Shown here in pieces: positions 10,835 to 19,991 of a stretch of DNA of 64,000 bases. The position numbers were made by a program, and so were the translations under genes. The stretch's first letter is position 1. Each line of letters starts with the position of its first letter. The notes beneath the pieces were generated by a model. The model did no database searches. It worked only from the letters and a program-made list of their open reading frames with translations, and was not told the origin of the DNA. This DNA is from Pseudomonas synxantha (GTDB taxonomy: Bacteria; Pseudomonadota; Gammaproteobacteria; Pseudomonadales; Pseudomonadaceae): positions 2,418,001-2,482,000 of the forward strand of contig NZ_LT629786.1 of the NCBI RefSeq assembly GCF_900105675.1, in the 5' to 3' direction.

Positions 10835-12823
10835 CTAGGAAACAGTGATACGCCAGATCCCAAATGGCATCTGCGGTTCTAGCCGTGTCCATTGGGTCTT
10901 GCCGTACCAGGTCCAGCGATGGCCATTCATCAGGTCCTCGCCCTGGGTCTGGGCGTCGTCGGGCAGGCCCATCTCCCACAGCGGCAACTCGAAATGAGCT
11001 TCCTGGGCATTGAAGGGGTCGAGGTTGACCGCCACCAGGATAAAGTTACTGCCGTCTTCGCTGCGCTTGCCGAAATACAGGATGTTGTCATTCCAGGCGT
11101 TATAGAGCTTCAGCCCCAGATGGGTCTGCAACGCCGGGTTCTGCCGACGGATACGGTTGAGCTGGGCGATCTCGGCAATGATGTTGCCGGGCGCGGTAAA
11201 GTCCCGAGGGCGGATTTCGTACTTCTCCGAATCCAGGTATTCCTCTTTACCGGGCACCGGCGCGGCTTCACACAGCTCAAAGCCCGAATACATACCCCAC
11301 AGGCCCGAGCCCATGGTCGCCAGGGCGGCACGGATCAAGAAGCCGGGGCGCCCGGACTGGTGCAAAAAGCCTGGGTTGATGTCCGGTGTATTGACGAAGA
11401 AATTCGGCCGGTAGCATTCGCGCCACGGCGATTGGTTCAGTTGCGTCAGGTATTCGCTCAACTCGGCCTTGGTGTTGCGCCAGGTAAAGTAGGTATAGCT
11501 CTGGGAGTAGCCGACCTTGCCCAGGCGCGCCATCATGGCCGGGGTGGTGAACGCCTCCGCCAGGAAGATCACCTCAGGATATTTGGCCCTGACGTCGCTG
11601 ATCAGCCACTGCCAGAATGGCAGCGGCTTGGTGTGGGGGTTGTCCACGCGAAAGGTCTTGACGCCCTCTTCCACCCAGCCCACCACAATGTCGCGCAGCG
11701 CGGTCCACAGGCCGGGGATCGCATCCGCCGCATAGAAATCGACGTTAACGATGTCCTGGTATTTCTTTGGCGGGTTTTCCGCATACTTGATCGTGCCGTC
11801 CGGGCGCCAGTTGAACCAGCCTGGGTGCTGCTTGAGCCACGGATGGTCCTGGGAACACTGGATGGCGAAGTCCAGGGCGATTTCCAGGCCGTGGTCGGCG
11901 GCGGCCTTGACCAGCCGGCGGAAGTCATCGCGGCTACCCAACTGCGGGTGGATCGCCTCGTGACCGCCCTCTTCACTGCCGATGGCATAGGGGCTGCCGG
12001 GATCATCGGGGCCGGCCGTCAGAGCATTGTTCTTGCCCTTGCGATGACTGCGGCCGATGGGATGGATCGGTGGGAAGTACAGCACGTCAAAGCCCATGTC
12101 ATGGATCATCGACAAGCGCGAGTGCACATCGTTGAAGGTGCCGTGGCGCGCCGGCTCGTCGGTGATCGAGCGGGGAAACAGTTCGTACCAACTGGCAAAC
12201 TGCGCCGCTTCGCGTTCCACATCAATCGGGTACACCGGGCTGACGCTCAGGTAGGCGCGGTGATCGGCCTGGGTCATCAAGTGTGCACTGTTTTCATGCA
12301 GAAACAGCGCCACCTGCTCGGTTTCCAACAGGCCCGACAGTTCGTGGTGCAACAGCATCAAGCGGTCGCGCAGTTCGTTGTCACTGCGCTCGGCGGCCTG
12401 CAGCACCAGGCTGCGGCCTTCCTGCAGCTCGAGGCTGACCGGCACCCCGGCCTCATGTTTCTTGCGCAGTTCGTAACAAAAGCTGGCGAAGGTATCGATC
12501 CAGGCTTCGATGCAGTATTCATGCGGGCCCTGCTGGGCGACGCTGAACGCCCCTTCCCAGCCATTATTGCCCAAATCGTTCATGACCACGCTGTGCCAGC
12601 TTTCATCCTCCCGCGCTCGCCAGCGGATGAGCACCGCCAGTTTGTCGTGGCCATCGGCGAACACTTTGCTGGTGACATTGATCCGCTGGCCAACCACCGC
12701 CTTGACAGCGAACTCGCCATTGTCGATCACCGGCATGGTGCTTTCGATAGCGATCCTGGGTAACAAAAGCGCCTGGGACAGCGGCAATACGGAATCTTCT
12801 GGAGCCAGTGTTTCAGCAGTCAT
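10835..12823 (-). CDS. glgE: Alpha-1,4-glucan:maltose-1-phosphate maltosyltransferase
   Basis: 662 residues, the normal GlgE length. It transfers maltosyl units from maltose-1-phosphate to the non-reducing end of alpha-1,4-glucan. The N-terminal beta domain (about 25-130) is followed by a GH13_3 barrel with the nucleophile Asp in FRVDNPHTKP (D394) and acid Glu in FLAEAFT (E423), the same numbers as in the characterised Streptomyces enzyme. I chose the ATG at 12823 because AGGGGAAG lies just upstream and it gives the family length; the frame opens earlier at 12931. It is the first gene of the glgE-treS-glgB unit. Together they form the trehalose-to-glycogen (GlgE) route, linked in pseudomonads to desiccation and osmotic stress. 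Confidence 0.96.
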   Translation of the reverse strand: MTAETLAPEDSVLPLSQALLLPRIAIESTMPVIDNGEFAVKAVVGQRINVTSKVFADGHDKLAVLIRWRAREDESWHSVVMNDLGNNGWEGAFSVAQQGPHEYCIEAWIDTFASFCYELRKKHEAGVPVSLELQEGRSLVLQAAERSDNELRDRLMLLHHELSGLLETEQVALFLHENSAHLMTQADHRAYLSVSPVYPIDVEREAAQFASWYELFPRSITDEPARHGTFNDVHSRLSMIHDMGFDVLYFPPIHPIGRSHRKGKNNALTAGPDDPGSPYAIGSEEGGHEAIHPQLGSRDDFRRLVKAAADHGLEIALDFAIQCSQDHPWLKQHPGWFNWRPDGTIKYAENPPKKYQDIVNVDFYAADAIPGLWTALRDIVVGWVEEGVKTFRVDNPHTKPLPFWQWLISDVRAKYPEVIFLAEAFTTPAMMARLGKVGYSQSYTYFTWRNTKAELSEYLTQLNQSPWRECYRPNFFVNTPDINPGFLHQSGRPGFLIRAALATMGSGLWGMYSGFELCEAAPVPGKEEYLDSEKYEIRPRDFTAPGNIIAEIAQLNRIRRQNPALQTHLGLKLYNAWNDNILYFGKRSEDGSNFILVAVNLDPFNAQEAHFELPLWEMGLPDDAQTQGEDLMNGHRWTWYGKTQWTRLEPQMPFGIWRITVS

Positions 12824-13026
12824 CGAGCATCTTCCCCTTACGCCCCGTGGACGCCCTTTGCTTGATCCGAATTCAGAAACGGCGACACTCTTCCTGAGTA
12901 GGGCCGTATAAGGTCCGAGCCTGGGTGCCATTCAAAAGTTCAGGTGGATATACCGCCACTGGGCGGGAATCAATTCCCGCAGACCATGGTCCACCGATAG
13001 AGCAAAGCACAAACGAGGCCATACCC

Positions 13027-13185
13027 ATGAATATCCCGTTACCCCCTGAACCCGAAGATCCGAATATCGACGAGCCCCCGCTGCCGCCCACAGAACCCAA
13101 ACCCGTTCCTGAACAAGAGCCCCCTGAAAACGAGCCACCGCCCGTCCAGGAGCCCCCCACAACGATGCCGCCCGTTATCGCCTGA
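13027..13185 (+). CDS. Small proline- and glutamate-rich protein
   Basis: 52 residues, almost entirely Pro, Glu, Asp and Asn (begins MNIPLPPEPEDPN, ends PPTTMPPVIA). A GAGG about 8 bases upstream supports the ATG at 13027; the frame opens at 12925 but that stretch is different in composition. No hydrophobic segment, cysteine or signal peptide is present, so it should be an intrinsically disordered, acidic cytoplasmic peptide. It is transcribed divergently from glgE, and any promoters for both lie in the roughly 200-base gap. Function unknown; short Pro-rich ORFs are sometimes not genes, but the ribosome site and the clean composition argue that this one is. Confidence 0.55.
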   Translation: MNIPLPPEPEDPNIDEPPLPPTEPKPVPEQEPPENEPPPVQEPPTTMPPVIA

Positions 13186-13207
13186 TTCACAGGCCCGCAA
13201 TCGCTTG

Positions 13208-13254
13208 CTTGCGAACCAAACATCGCGAGCAAGCTCTGTTGATTTTTCCCACTC
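13208..13254 (+). terminator. Possible hairpin terminator
   Basis: GCTTGCTTGCG and CGCGAGCAAGC pair with one wobble around a 12-base loop and are followed within a few bases by a T-run (gattttt). It is downstream of the proline-rich gene and before the poly-Asn gene. Confidence 0.4.
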
Positions 13255-13372
13255 GTATTACAGACGGCGCCGAGCTCCCCCCTCCCAAGGTCAAGATAGA
13301 TTCAGTGCTCGTGCGCTGACCCGCCTTGTGGCTGGCTGCAGACTATTTCCATCCGTAACGCGAGTACCTTCC

Positions 13373-14683
<1,311 letters not shown>

Positions 14684-14689
14684 CCCGTG

Positions 14690-15187
14690 TCACTCATCCT
14701 TCTCCAGCAGCTTGACGACCCGTGGCATCACACTGAATACCATCAGTGCCAGCAGCGTACTGAGTACCGCCGTCGATTCACGCCCCATCCCCGCCGCCAC
14801 CCCAATGGCGGCGGTCATCCATAACCCGGCCGCCGTGGTCAGGCCCTTCACGTGCTGGCCCTCCTCGTCTTCCTTGCCCTTGAGGATGGTACCGGCGCCA
14901 AGGAAGCCAATCCCAGCAATCACCCCCTGCACCACGCGGCTCATGGCGTCCGCCTGGCTGCCGGACATTTGCGGCACCAGCACAAACAACGCGGCGCCCA
15001 AGGCCACCAGCATATGGGTGCGCACCCCTGCCGCCTTGCCCTTTTGTTCACGTTCAAACCCCAGGATGCCGCCTAAAAGCGCGGCGATCAGCAGGCGCAC
15101 AGTGATTTGCGTCAACTGCCGAGCGTCGCCGATGTCGGCAAATTCAGCCTGCAGGGTTTGCCACACTTGATGCCACCAGGCGTCCAT
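14690..15187 (-). CDS. MgtC/SapB family membrane protein
   Basis: 165 residues. After a short amphipathic N-terminus, four to five membrane helices carry the family features: RLLIAALLGGILGFEREQKGKAAGVRTHMLVALGAALF (first helix and the conserved R-x-H loop) and a second GAGTILKGKE loop. MgtC/SapB proteins are inner-membrane proteins related to magnesium starvation and virulence; in several cases they modulate the F-ATPase rather than transport. This one lacks the C-terminal ACT-like domain of the longer MgtC proteins, so it is the short SapB/YhiD type. The stop is 6 bases from the stop of the convergent poly-Asn gene. Confidence 0.88.
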   Translation of the reverse strand: MDAWWHQVWQTLQAEFADIGDARQLTQITVRLLIAALLGGILGFEREQKGKAAGVRTHMLVALGAALFVLVPQMSGSQADAMSRVVQGVIAGIGFLGAGTILKGKEDEEGQHVKGLTTAAGLWMTAAIGVAAGMGRESTAVLSTLLALMVFSVMPRVVKLLEKDE

Positions 15188-15306
15188 GGATGTGTCCTTT
15201 CTTATTGTGAATGAAAGATAGACAGTGCAGACCGCCAGTCAGTTGCCTGGAACCCGCCAGCGTTACCGTCGCCTAACGGGACATAGCCCATGAACAGGAG
15301 ATCGCC

Positions 15307-15546
15307 ATGTCTGTACGCATCGAAAATCATTTGTGCTACTTCACGCTCGACGAGACCGGCCAGGAACAGAGCCTGCCGGCTACTCGGGTAAATATTCTTA
15401 CCGACAATGAAAAAGCCATGTCTTATGTGGAATTGGCCGGCCAGCAGATCTACATCACCGAAGCCGAGGCCGACGCCCTCACCGTAGAAGGCGCCAAAGA
15501 TGGTCGTAACCACGTAAAGGCCGATAAACCGGGTTCGGTGATTTGA
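15307..15546 (+). CDS. Small DUF3203-like protein
   Basis: 79 residues, starting MSVRIENHLCYFTLDE, with AGGAG ideally placed before the ATG (aacaggagatcgccATG). It is a soluble alpha/beta-looking protein with no signal peptide. Length and composition resemble the Pseudomonas-restricted DUF3203 family, but I assign this from memory of the family, not from a search. Its stop codon directly abuts the perfect ANR box that precedes ccoG. Function unknown. Confidence 0.65.
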   Translation: MSVRIENHLCYFTLDETGQEQSLPATRVNILTDNEKAMSYVELAGQQIYITEAEADALTVEGAKDGRNHVKADKPGSVI

Positions 15547-15560
15547 TTGATCTGTATCAA
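15547..15560 (+). promoter_or_regulatory. ANR/FNR box upstream of ccoG
   Basis: TTGATCTGTATCAA is a perfect match to the palindromic ANR/FNR consensus TTGAT-N4-ATCAA. It lies 171 bases before the ccoG start and immediately after the DUF3203-like gene. Cbb3-oxidase genes are classic ANR targets. No good -10 hexamer is seen at the class II distance, so the start point is uncertain. Confidence 0.7.
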
Positions 15561-15578
15561 TACACATCTAAGCCCCCC

Positions 15579-15603
15579 TGTACCCCAGTGAGCCTGGGGT
15601 ACA
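15579..15603 (+). terminator. Perfect 10-bp hairpin between the DUF3203-like gene and ccoG
   Basis: TGTACCCCAG and CTGGGGTACA flank the 5-base loop TGAGC. No T-run follows, so it may be a weak terminator of the upstream gene or a structured element in the ccoG leader. Confidence 0.45.
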
Positions 15604-15731
15604 GCAGATTGCCAAAGACGGTTGAACCAGCCCCATCTGATCCGCTTTTTATCACCATGCCTGAGCCTGTTATGCGAACAGACTGTCGCCCATAGTTCCC
15701 CGGCCTGATGGAGGCTGATGAGCGAACGACC

Positions 15732-17141
15732 ATGAGCGAACGAATCCCAACCGTGGAAACCTTTGAGCCCAACCACCCAAAGAAGGTGAAGGCCAGATCC
15801 AGCGACAACCTGATTCATACCCGCAGCTTCACCGGCGTGTTTCGCACCTTGCGCGTCGGCGGTGCCGGCCTGCTGTTCCTGATCTTTTTTGGCACCGTAT
15901 GGCTGAACTGGGGTGGCCGCCAAGCCGTGCTGTGGGACCTGGCCGAGAGTAAGTTCCACATCTTCGGCGCTACTTTCTGGCCTCAGGATTTCATCCTGCT
16001 CTCGGCGCTGCTGATCATCTGCGCCTTTGGCCTGTTTGCAATCACGGTGTTTGCCGGCCGCGTATGGTGCGGCTACACCTGCCCGCAAAGTTCGTTCACT
16101 TGGCTGTTCATGTGGTGTGAAAAGGTCACCGAGGGCGAGCGCAACCAACGCATCAAGCTGCAAGCCGCACCATGGAGCCTGAATAAACTGGCGCGGCGCT
16201 CGGCCAAACATACGTTGTGGCTGGGTATCAGCGTGCTGACGGGGCTGACGTTTGTTGGCTACTTCACACCGATCCGCCCGCTCGCCACCGAATTGCTGAC
16301 CTGGCAGATGGGCGGCGTGAGCCTGTTCTGGGTGCTGTTTTTTACCGGTGCCACTTACATCAATGCCGGCTGGCTGCGCGAAGCGGTGTGCATGCACATG
16401 TGCCCCTATGCACGGTTCCAGAGTGTGATGTTTGATAAAGACACCCTGACCATTTCCTACGACGCCGCCCGTGGCGAACGCCGTGGCCCGCGTAAACGCG
16501 AGGTGCAGCCCGCGGACGTCGGCCTCGGCGATTGCATCGATTGCCAACTGTGCGTGCAGGTATGCCCCACCGGCATCGATATTCGTGACGGCCTGCAAAT
16601 GGAATGCATCGGCTGCGCGGCCTGCATCGACGCCTGCGACTCGATCATGGACAAAATGGGCTATGCCCGCGGCTTGGTGAGCTACACCAGCGAACACCAA
16701 TTGCAAGGTGGCAAGACTCACCTGCTGCGGCCCCGCCTGATCGGCTACAGTGCCGTGCTGTTGGTGATGATCGCAGCGTTGGTGGTGGCCTTGGTCGAAC
16801 GGCCGATGGTATCGCTGGACGTCACCAAGGACCGTGGTATGTTCCGCGAAAACAGCCAGGGCTTGATCGAAAACATCTACAGCCTCAAGGTCATCAACAA
16901 GACCCAGCAACGCCAGGACTACCGTCTGGGACTGGTGGATGCCGACGGCTTCCAGTTGCAGGGCAAGACCCAGTTCAGCCTGGCGCCCGGGGAAATCGTC
17001 GATGTACCGGTGTCGGTGGCATTGCTGGCGGACAAACCGGTGAGCAGTTCGCAGACTATCCGCTTCAAAGTCACGGATGTGGATGAACCCTGGATCTACA
17101 GCGCTGCAGACAGTCGTTTTGTTGCACCGTTGAATCGCTGA
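15732..17141 (+). CDS. ccoG: Cytochrome c oxidase (cbb3-type) accessory protein CcoG/FixG
   Basis: 469 residues. CcoG is a membrane iron-sulfur protein needed for cbb3 oxidase maturation; it reduces copper for delivery to the CcoN active site. Visible features: membrane helices around 45-65, 90-115 and 165-215, the Cys motifs WCGYTCPQ and MHMCPYARFQ, two clustered 4Fe-4S motifs (CIDCQLCVQVCP and CIGCAACIDACD, about 265-310), another helix near 335-355 and a C-terminal Ig-like periplasmic domain. The start could also be the ATG at 15708; I prefer 15732 (MSERIPTVETFE). The ccoNOPQ genes are not adjacent, so this is an orphan or second copy. Confidence 0.95.
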   Translation: MSERIPTVETFEPNHPKKVKARSSDNLIHTRSFTGVFRTLRVGGAGLLFLIFFGTVWLNWGGRQAVLWDLAESKFHIFGATFWPQDFILLSALLIICAFGLFAITVFAGRVWCGYTCPQSSFTWLFMWCEKVTEGERNQRIKLQAAPWSLNKLARRSAKHTLWLGISVLTGLTFVGYFTPIRPLATELLTWQMGGVSLFWVLFFTGATYINAGWLREAVCMHMCPYARFQSVMFDKDTLTISYDAARGERRGPRKREVQPADVGLGDCIDCQLCVQVCPTGIDIRDGLQMECIGCAACIDACDSIMDKMGYARGLVSYTSEHQLQGGKTHLLRPRLIGYSAVLLVMIAALVVALVERPMVSLDVTKDRGMFRENSQGLIENIYSLKVINKTQQRQDYRLGLVDADGFQLQGKTQFSLAPGEIVDVPVSVALLADKPVSSSQTIRFKVTDVDEPWIYSAADSRFVAPLNR

Positions 17142-17169
17142 AATCTATCTGGATAGATAGAGATCCAAA

Positions 17170-17197
17170 TGTGGGAGCGGGCTTGCTCGCTCCCACA
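17170..17197. repeat. REP half-element
   Basis: A palindrome with arms TGTGGGAGCG and CGCTCCCACA around GGCTTGCT, between ccoG and the MocR-type regulator. It is a variant (GAGCGGGC) of the GAGGGGGC cores elsewhere in the window. Confidence 0.8.
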
Positions 17198-17238
17198 TTT
17201 ACCCAGCGTACACACAGAAAAACCTGTTTAAGGCCCCC

Positions 17239-18648
17239 ATGAAACGCTACGAAAAATTCGCCGACGACATCGCAGAACTGATCCGCTCCGGCGTCCTCGG
17301 CCCTGGCCAGCGTGTACCATCGGTGCGCTACGCCAGCCAGACCTACGGCGTCAGCCCGTCCACAGTGTTCCAGGCTTACTACCTGCTGGAGCGCCGCGGC
17401 CTGATTCGCGCACGGCCGCGTTCCGGCTACTTCGTCAACACCCATGCGCCCAGCCCGTTTTCCGAACCGGAGGTGAGTGAGCAGGTGCACGAATCCACCG
17501 ATGTAGACGTGAGCGAACTGGTGTTCTCGGTCCTGGACTCCATCAAGGACCCTAACACCGTGCCCTTCGGCTCGGCGTTCCCCAGCCCGATGTTATTCCC
17601 ACTGCCCCGCCTGGCTCGGTCCCTGGCCAGTGCCAGCCGCGAAATGGACCCGCGCCTGGTCGTCACCGACATGTCGCCGGGCAACCCGCAACTGCGCCGA
17701 CAGATTGCCCTGCGTTACATGGTCGGCGGCCTGATGCTGCCCATGGAGGAGTTGTTGATCACCAATGGCGCCCTTGAAGCACTGAACCTGTGCCTGCAGG
17801 CCGTGACCGAACCCGGCGACCTGGTTGCCATCGAAGCCCCGGCGTTCTATGCCTGCCTGCAAGTGCTGGAGCGCCTGAAGCTCAAGGCCGTGGAAATCCC
17901 GGTGCACCCACGCGACGGCATTGACCTCGACGCCCTTGCCCAAAGCCTTGAGCGCTATCCGATCAAGGCCTGCTGGACCATGACCAGCTTCCAGAACCCC
18001 ATGGGCGCTACCTTGCCTGAGGCGAAAAAACAGGCGCTGGTGGAACTGCTGCGCGGTCATCAGGTGCCGTTGATTGAAGATGATGTCTATGCAGAGCTGT
18101 ATTACGGGCAGCAAGCGCCGAAGCCGGCCAAGGCTTTTGACACTGAAGGGTTGGTGATGCATTGCGGTTCCTTTGCCAAAAGCCTGGCACCGGGTTACCG
18201 CGTCGGTTGGGTCGCGGCCGGGCGCTTCGCGCAGAAAGTCGAGCGCCTGAAACTGATGACCTCATTGTGCCCATCGATGCCGGCCCAGGCGGCAATTGCC
18301 GACTACCTGCAGCACGGCGGTTATGACCGGCACCTGCGCAAACTGCGCTATGCCCTGGAAGAACAGCAAAGCGCCATGCTGGCAGCCATCGCCCGTTACT
18401 TCCCGACCCAGACACGGGTCAGCCAGCCGGCCGGCGGGTATTTCCTGTGGCTGGAACTGCCGGAACAGACCGACTCGCTGAAATTGTTCCAGATGGCCTT
18501 GGCCCAAGGCATCAGCATTGCCCCGGGGCCGATTTTCTCGGCGACCCGACGGTTCAGCAATTGCATTCGCTTGAACTATGGCAGCCCGTGGACCGAGGCG
18601 TCGGAAAAGGCCATGGAAACGCTGGGGCGGATTGTGCGGTCGTTTTAA
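17239..18648 (+). CDS. MocR-type (GntR-HTH plus aminotransferase fold) transcriptional regulator
   Basis: 469 residues. The N-terminal winged helix of the GntR family (about 1-70, with PGQRVPSVRYASQTYGVSPST) is joined to a class I aminotransferase fold (about 100-465). The PLP-lysine motif is visible as HCGSFAKSLAPGYRVGW and the upstream PLP-binding Asp/Tyr as IEDDVYAELYYG. MocR regulators use PLP, and sometimes an amino-acid ligand, as effector; PdxR and GabR are the best-known members. The target is not obvious: neither a pyridoxal nor a GABA gene is adjacent. It may act on the next small gene or on distant genes. Confidence 0.9.
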   Translation: MKRYEKFADDIAELIRSGVLGPGQRVPSVRYASQTYGVSPSTVFQAYYLLERRGLIRARPRSGYFVNTHAPSPFSEPEVSEQVHESTDVDVSELVFSVLDSIKDPNTVPFGSAFPSPMLFPLPRLARSLASASREMDPRLVVTDMSPGNPQLRRQIALRYMVGGLMLPMEELLITNGALEALNLCLQAVTEPGDLVAIEAPAFYACLQVLERLKLKAVEIPVHPRDGIDLDALAQSLERYPIKACWTMTSFQNPMGATLPEAKKQALVELLRGHQVPLIEDDVYAELYYGQQAPKPAKAFDTEGLVMHCGSFAKSLAPGYRVGWVAAGRFAQKVERLKLMTSLCPSMPAQAAIADYLQHGGYDRHLRKLRYALEEQQSAMLAAIARYFPTQTRVSQPAGGYFLWLELPEQTDSLKLFQMALAQGISIAPGPIFSATRRFSNCIRLNYGSPWTEASEKAMETLGRIVRSF

Positions 18649-18668
18649 CGATGGGATACACAGCCTTA

Positions 18669-18696
18669 GGAACCCTGCGCCCCAAGGAGACACTCA
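18669..18696 (+). promoter_or_regulatory. Candidate HrpL-type (hrp box) promoter
   Basis: GGAACC at 18669-18674, 15 bases, then ACACTCA at 18690-18696. The hrp-box consensus is GGAACC-N15/16-CCACNNA, so there is one mismatch (A for the first C). It ends 29 bases before the ATG of the small unknown gene. A chance match cannot be excluded without a genome-wide scan. Confidence 0.4.
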
Positions 18697-18725
18697 GGTG
18701 TGTGTATCTTCACTTCGAGACCGCC

Positions 18726-19181
18726 ATGCGCATCAACATGCTTCCCGCATCGACCGCCTACCAGCTTGGCGAAGGGCGCCCGGAAAACAACTGGCTTGCG
18801 GTGCCTGCAGCGCCCGAAGAACCGCCTTTCGCGGATCGTCGCTCCGCCAGGCAAATCATCAACGCCAATCCAGGGTTGAAACACCTGCTCAGGCGCAGGG
18901 ACAGCTATCCGGTGACCGACTTGCTCAAGCGACAACTGGGCGACTGGACATCCGCCAACCCTGATGCCAAAGCCAGGGCGCACGCGGCCTATAACCTGGC
19001 GCGAGTGATCAATGTCCTCGACAACGTAAATGATCGTCGCGTCGGTAACAGTGAACGGCATGACGGCAAGATCAACGGCTTTTACAACGCGGGCTATTCC
19101 ACCCGTAAAAATTCCGAGGCGCGCCTACTCGTAGCATTCGCGCAAGACGGCTATGACGTACTGCAAAGCCTGGGGCGCTAG
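18726..19181 (+). CDS. Unknown 151-residue protein, possible type III-secreted protein
   Basis: I do not recognise the family. The ATG at 18726 is chosen because upstream sequence in frame is the antisense-like shadow of the MocR gene; the ribosome site (cgaga) is weak. The protein begins MRINMLPASTAY: Ile at position 3 and no acidic residue in the first 12, both described for Pseudomonas type III substrates, though Ser content is low. The rest is soluble, basic and mostly helical (RRSARQIINANPG, LLKRQLGDWTSANPDAKARAHAAYNLARVINVL), without cysteine or membrane segments. A candidate HrpL promoter lies directly upstream. It stops 9 bases before the stop of the convergent SDR gene. Confidence 0.6.
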   Translation: MRINMLPASTAYQLGEGRPENNWLAVPAAPEEPPFADRRSARQIINANPGLKHLLRRRDSYPVTDLLKRQLGDWTSANPDAKARAHAAYNLARVINVLDNVNDRRVGNSERHDGKINGFYNAGYSTRKNSEARLLVAFAQDGYDVLQSLGR

Positions 19182-19190
19182 CCAGGAGAT

Positions 19191-19937
19191 TTAACGTCCT
19201 CCACCCAGATCCAGGAAGGTTCCGGTGGCGTATGAAGCCTTGTCCGACAGCAGCCAGATAATCGCCTCCGCCACCTCATCCGGGCGCCCACCACGAGCCA
19301 TGGGAATGCCGGACTCCAGCTTGCTGACCCGGTCCGGGTCACCGCTGAGGGCGTGAAAATCGGTAAAGATGTAGCCGGGGCGTACTGCGTTGACACGAAT
19401 GCCTTCACCCGCGACCTCTTTCGACAGGCCAATCGTGAAGGTGTCCAGGGCCCCCTTGGACGCAGCATAGTCGACATACTCACCCGGCGATCCCAGGCGC
19501 GCCGCCACCGACGATACGTTGACAATGCTGCCACCCTGCCCGCCATGCCGGGGCGACATGCGCAGCACTGCGTGCTTTGCGCACAGGATCGGGCCCAGCA
19601 CATTGGTCTTCATGATTTTCAGGAGGCGAAATTCGGACATTTCATCGACCCGCGACTTCTGCCCGACGGTGCCAGCGTTATTGACCAGCGCCGTGACACG
19701 GCCCAGTTCGGCATCCACGCGATTGAACAACGCGATCACCTCATCTTCGCTGCTGACATCGGCGCGCACCGCAATGGCCTGGGCGCCCAAACCGCGCACC
19801 TGTTCAAGCATGCCCTGGGCGGCCTTCTCGTCAGACTGGTAATTAATGCAGATGCGATACCCCTCGCGAGCGGCCAGCAACGCCGTCTCGGCGCCAATTC
19901 CACGGCTACCTCCGGTGATGATGACGACTTTATCCAT
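19191..19937 (-). CDS. SDR-family NAD(P)-dependent oxidoreductase
   Basis: 248 residues, the typical length of a classical short-chain dehydrogenase. Cofactor motif TGGSRGIG at about 8-15, NNAG at about 87-90, catalytic Ser in SIVNVSSVA (about 139) and YxxxK as YVDYAASK (about 152-159), followed by a PG-motif VRPGYIFTDFH. Asp/Arg near the end of beta-2/beta-3 cannot be read clearly enough to decide between NADH and NADPH. I chose the ATG at 19937 because GGAGA lies 8 bases upstream and the protein starts MDKVVIITGG. The substrate is unknown. It is expressed away from the MHYT protein's 3' end, possibly from the 55-base gap. Confidence 0.9.
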   Translation of the reverse strand: MDKVVIITGGSRGIGAETALLAAREGYRICINYQSDEKAAQGMLEQVRGLGAQAIAVRADVSSEDEVIALFNRVDAELGRVTALVNNAGTVGQKSRVDEMSEFRLLKIMKTNVLGPILCAKHAVLRMSPRHGGQGGSIVNVSSVAARLGSPGEYVDYAASKGALDTFTIGLSKEVAGEGIRVNAVRPGYIFTDFHALSGDPDRVSKLESGIPMARGGRPDEVAEAIIWLLSDKASYATGTFLDLGGGR

Positions 19938-19991
19938 GGCTGCGGTCTCCAGATTCAACCTGATGTTTAGGGTTGGATCCAAGAATACCCG

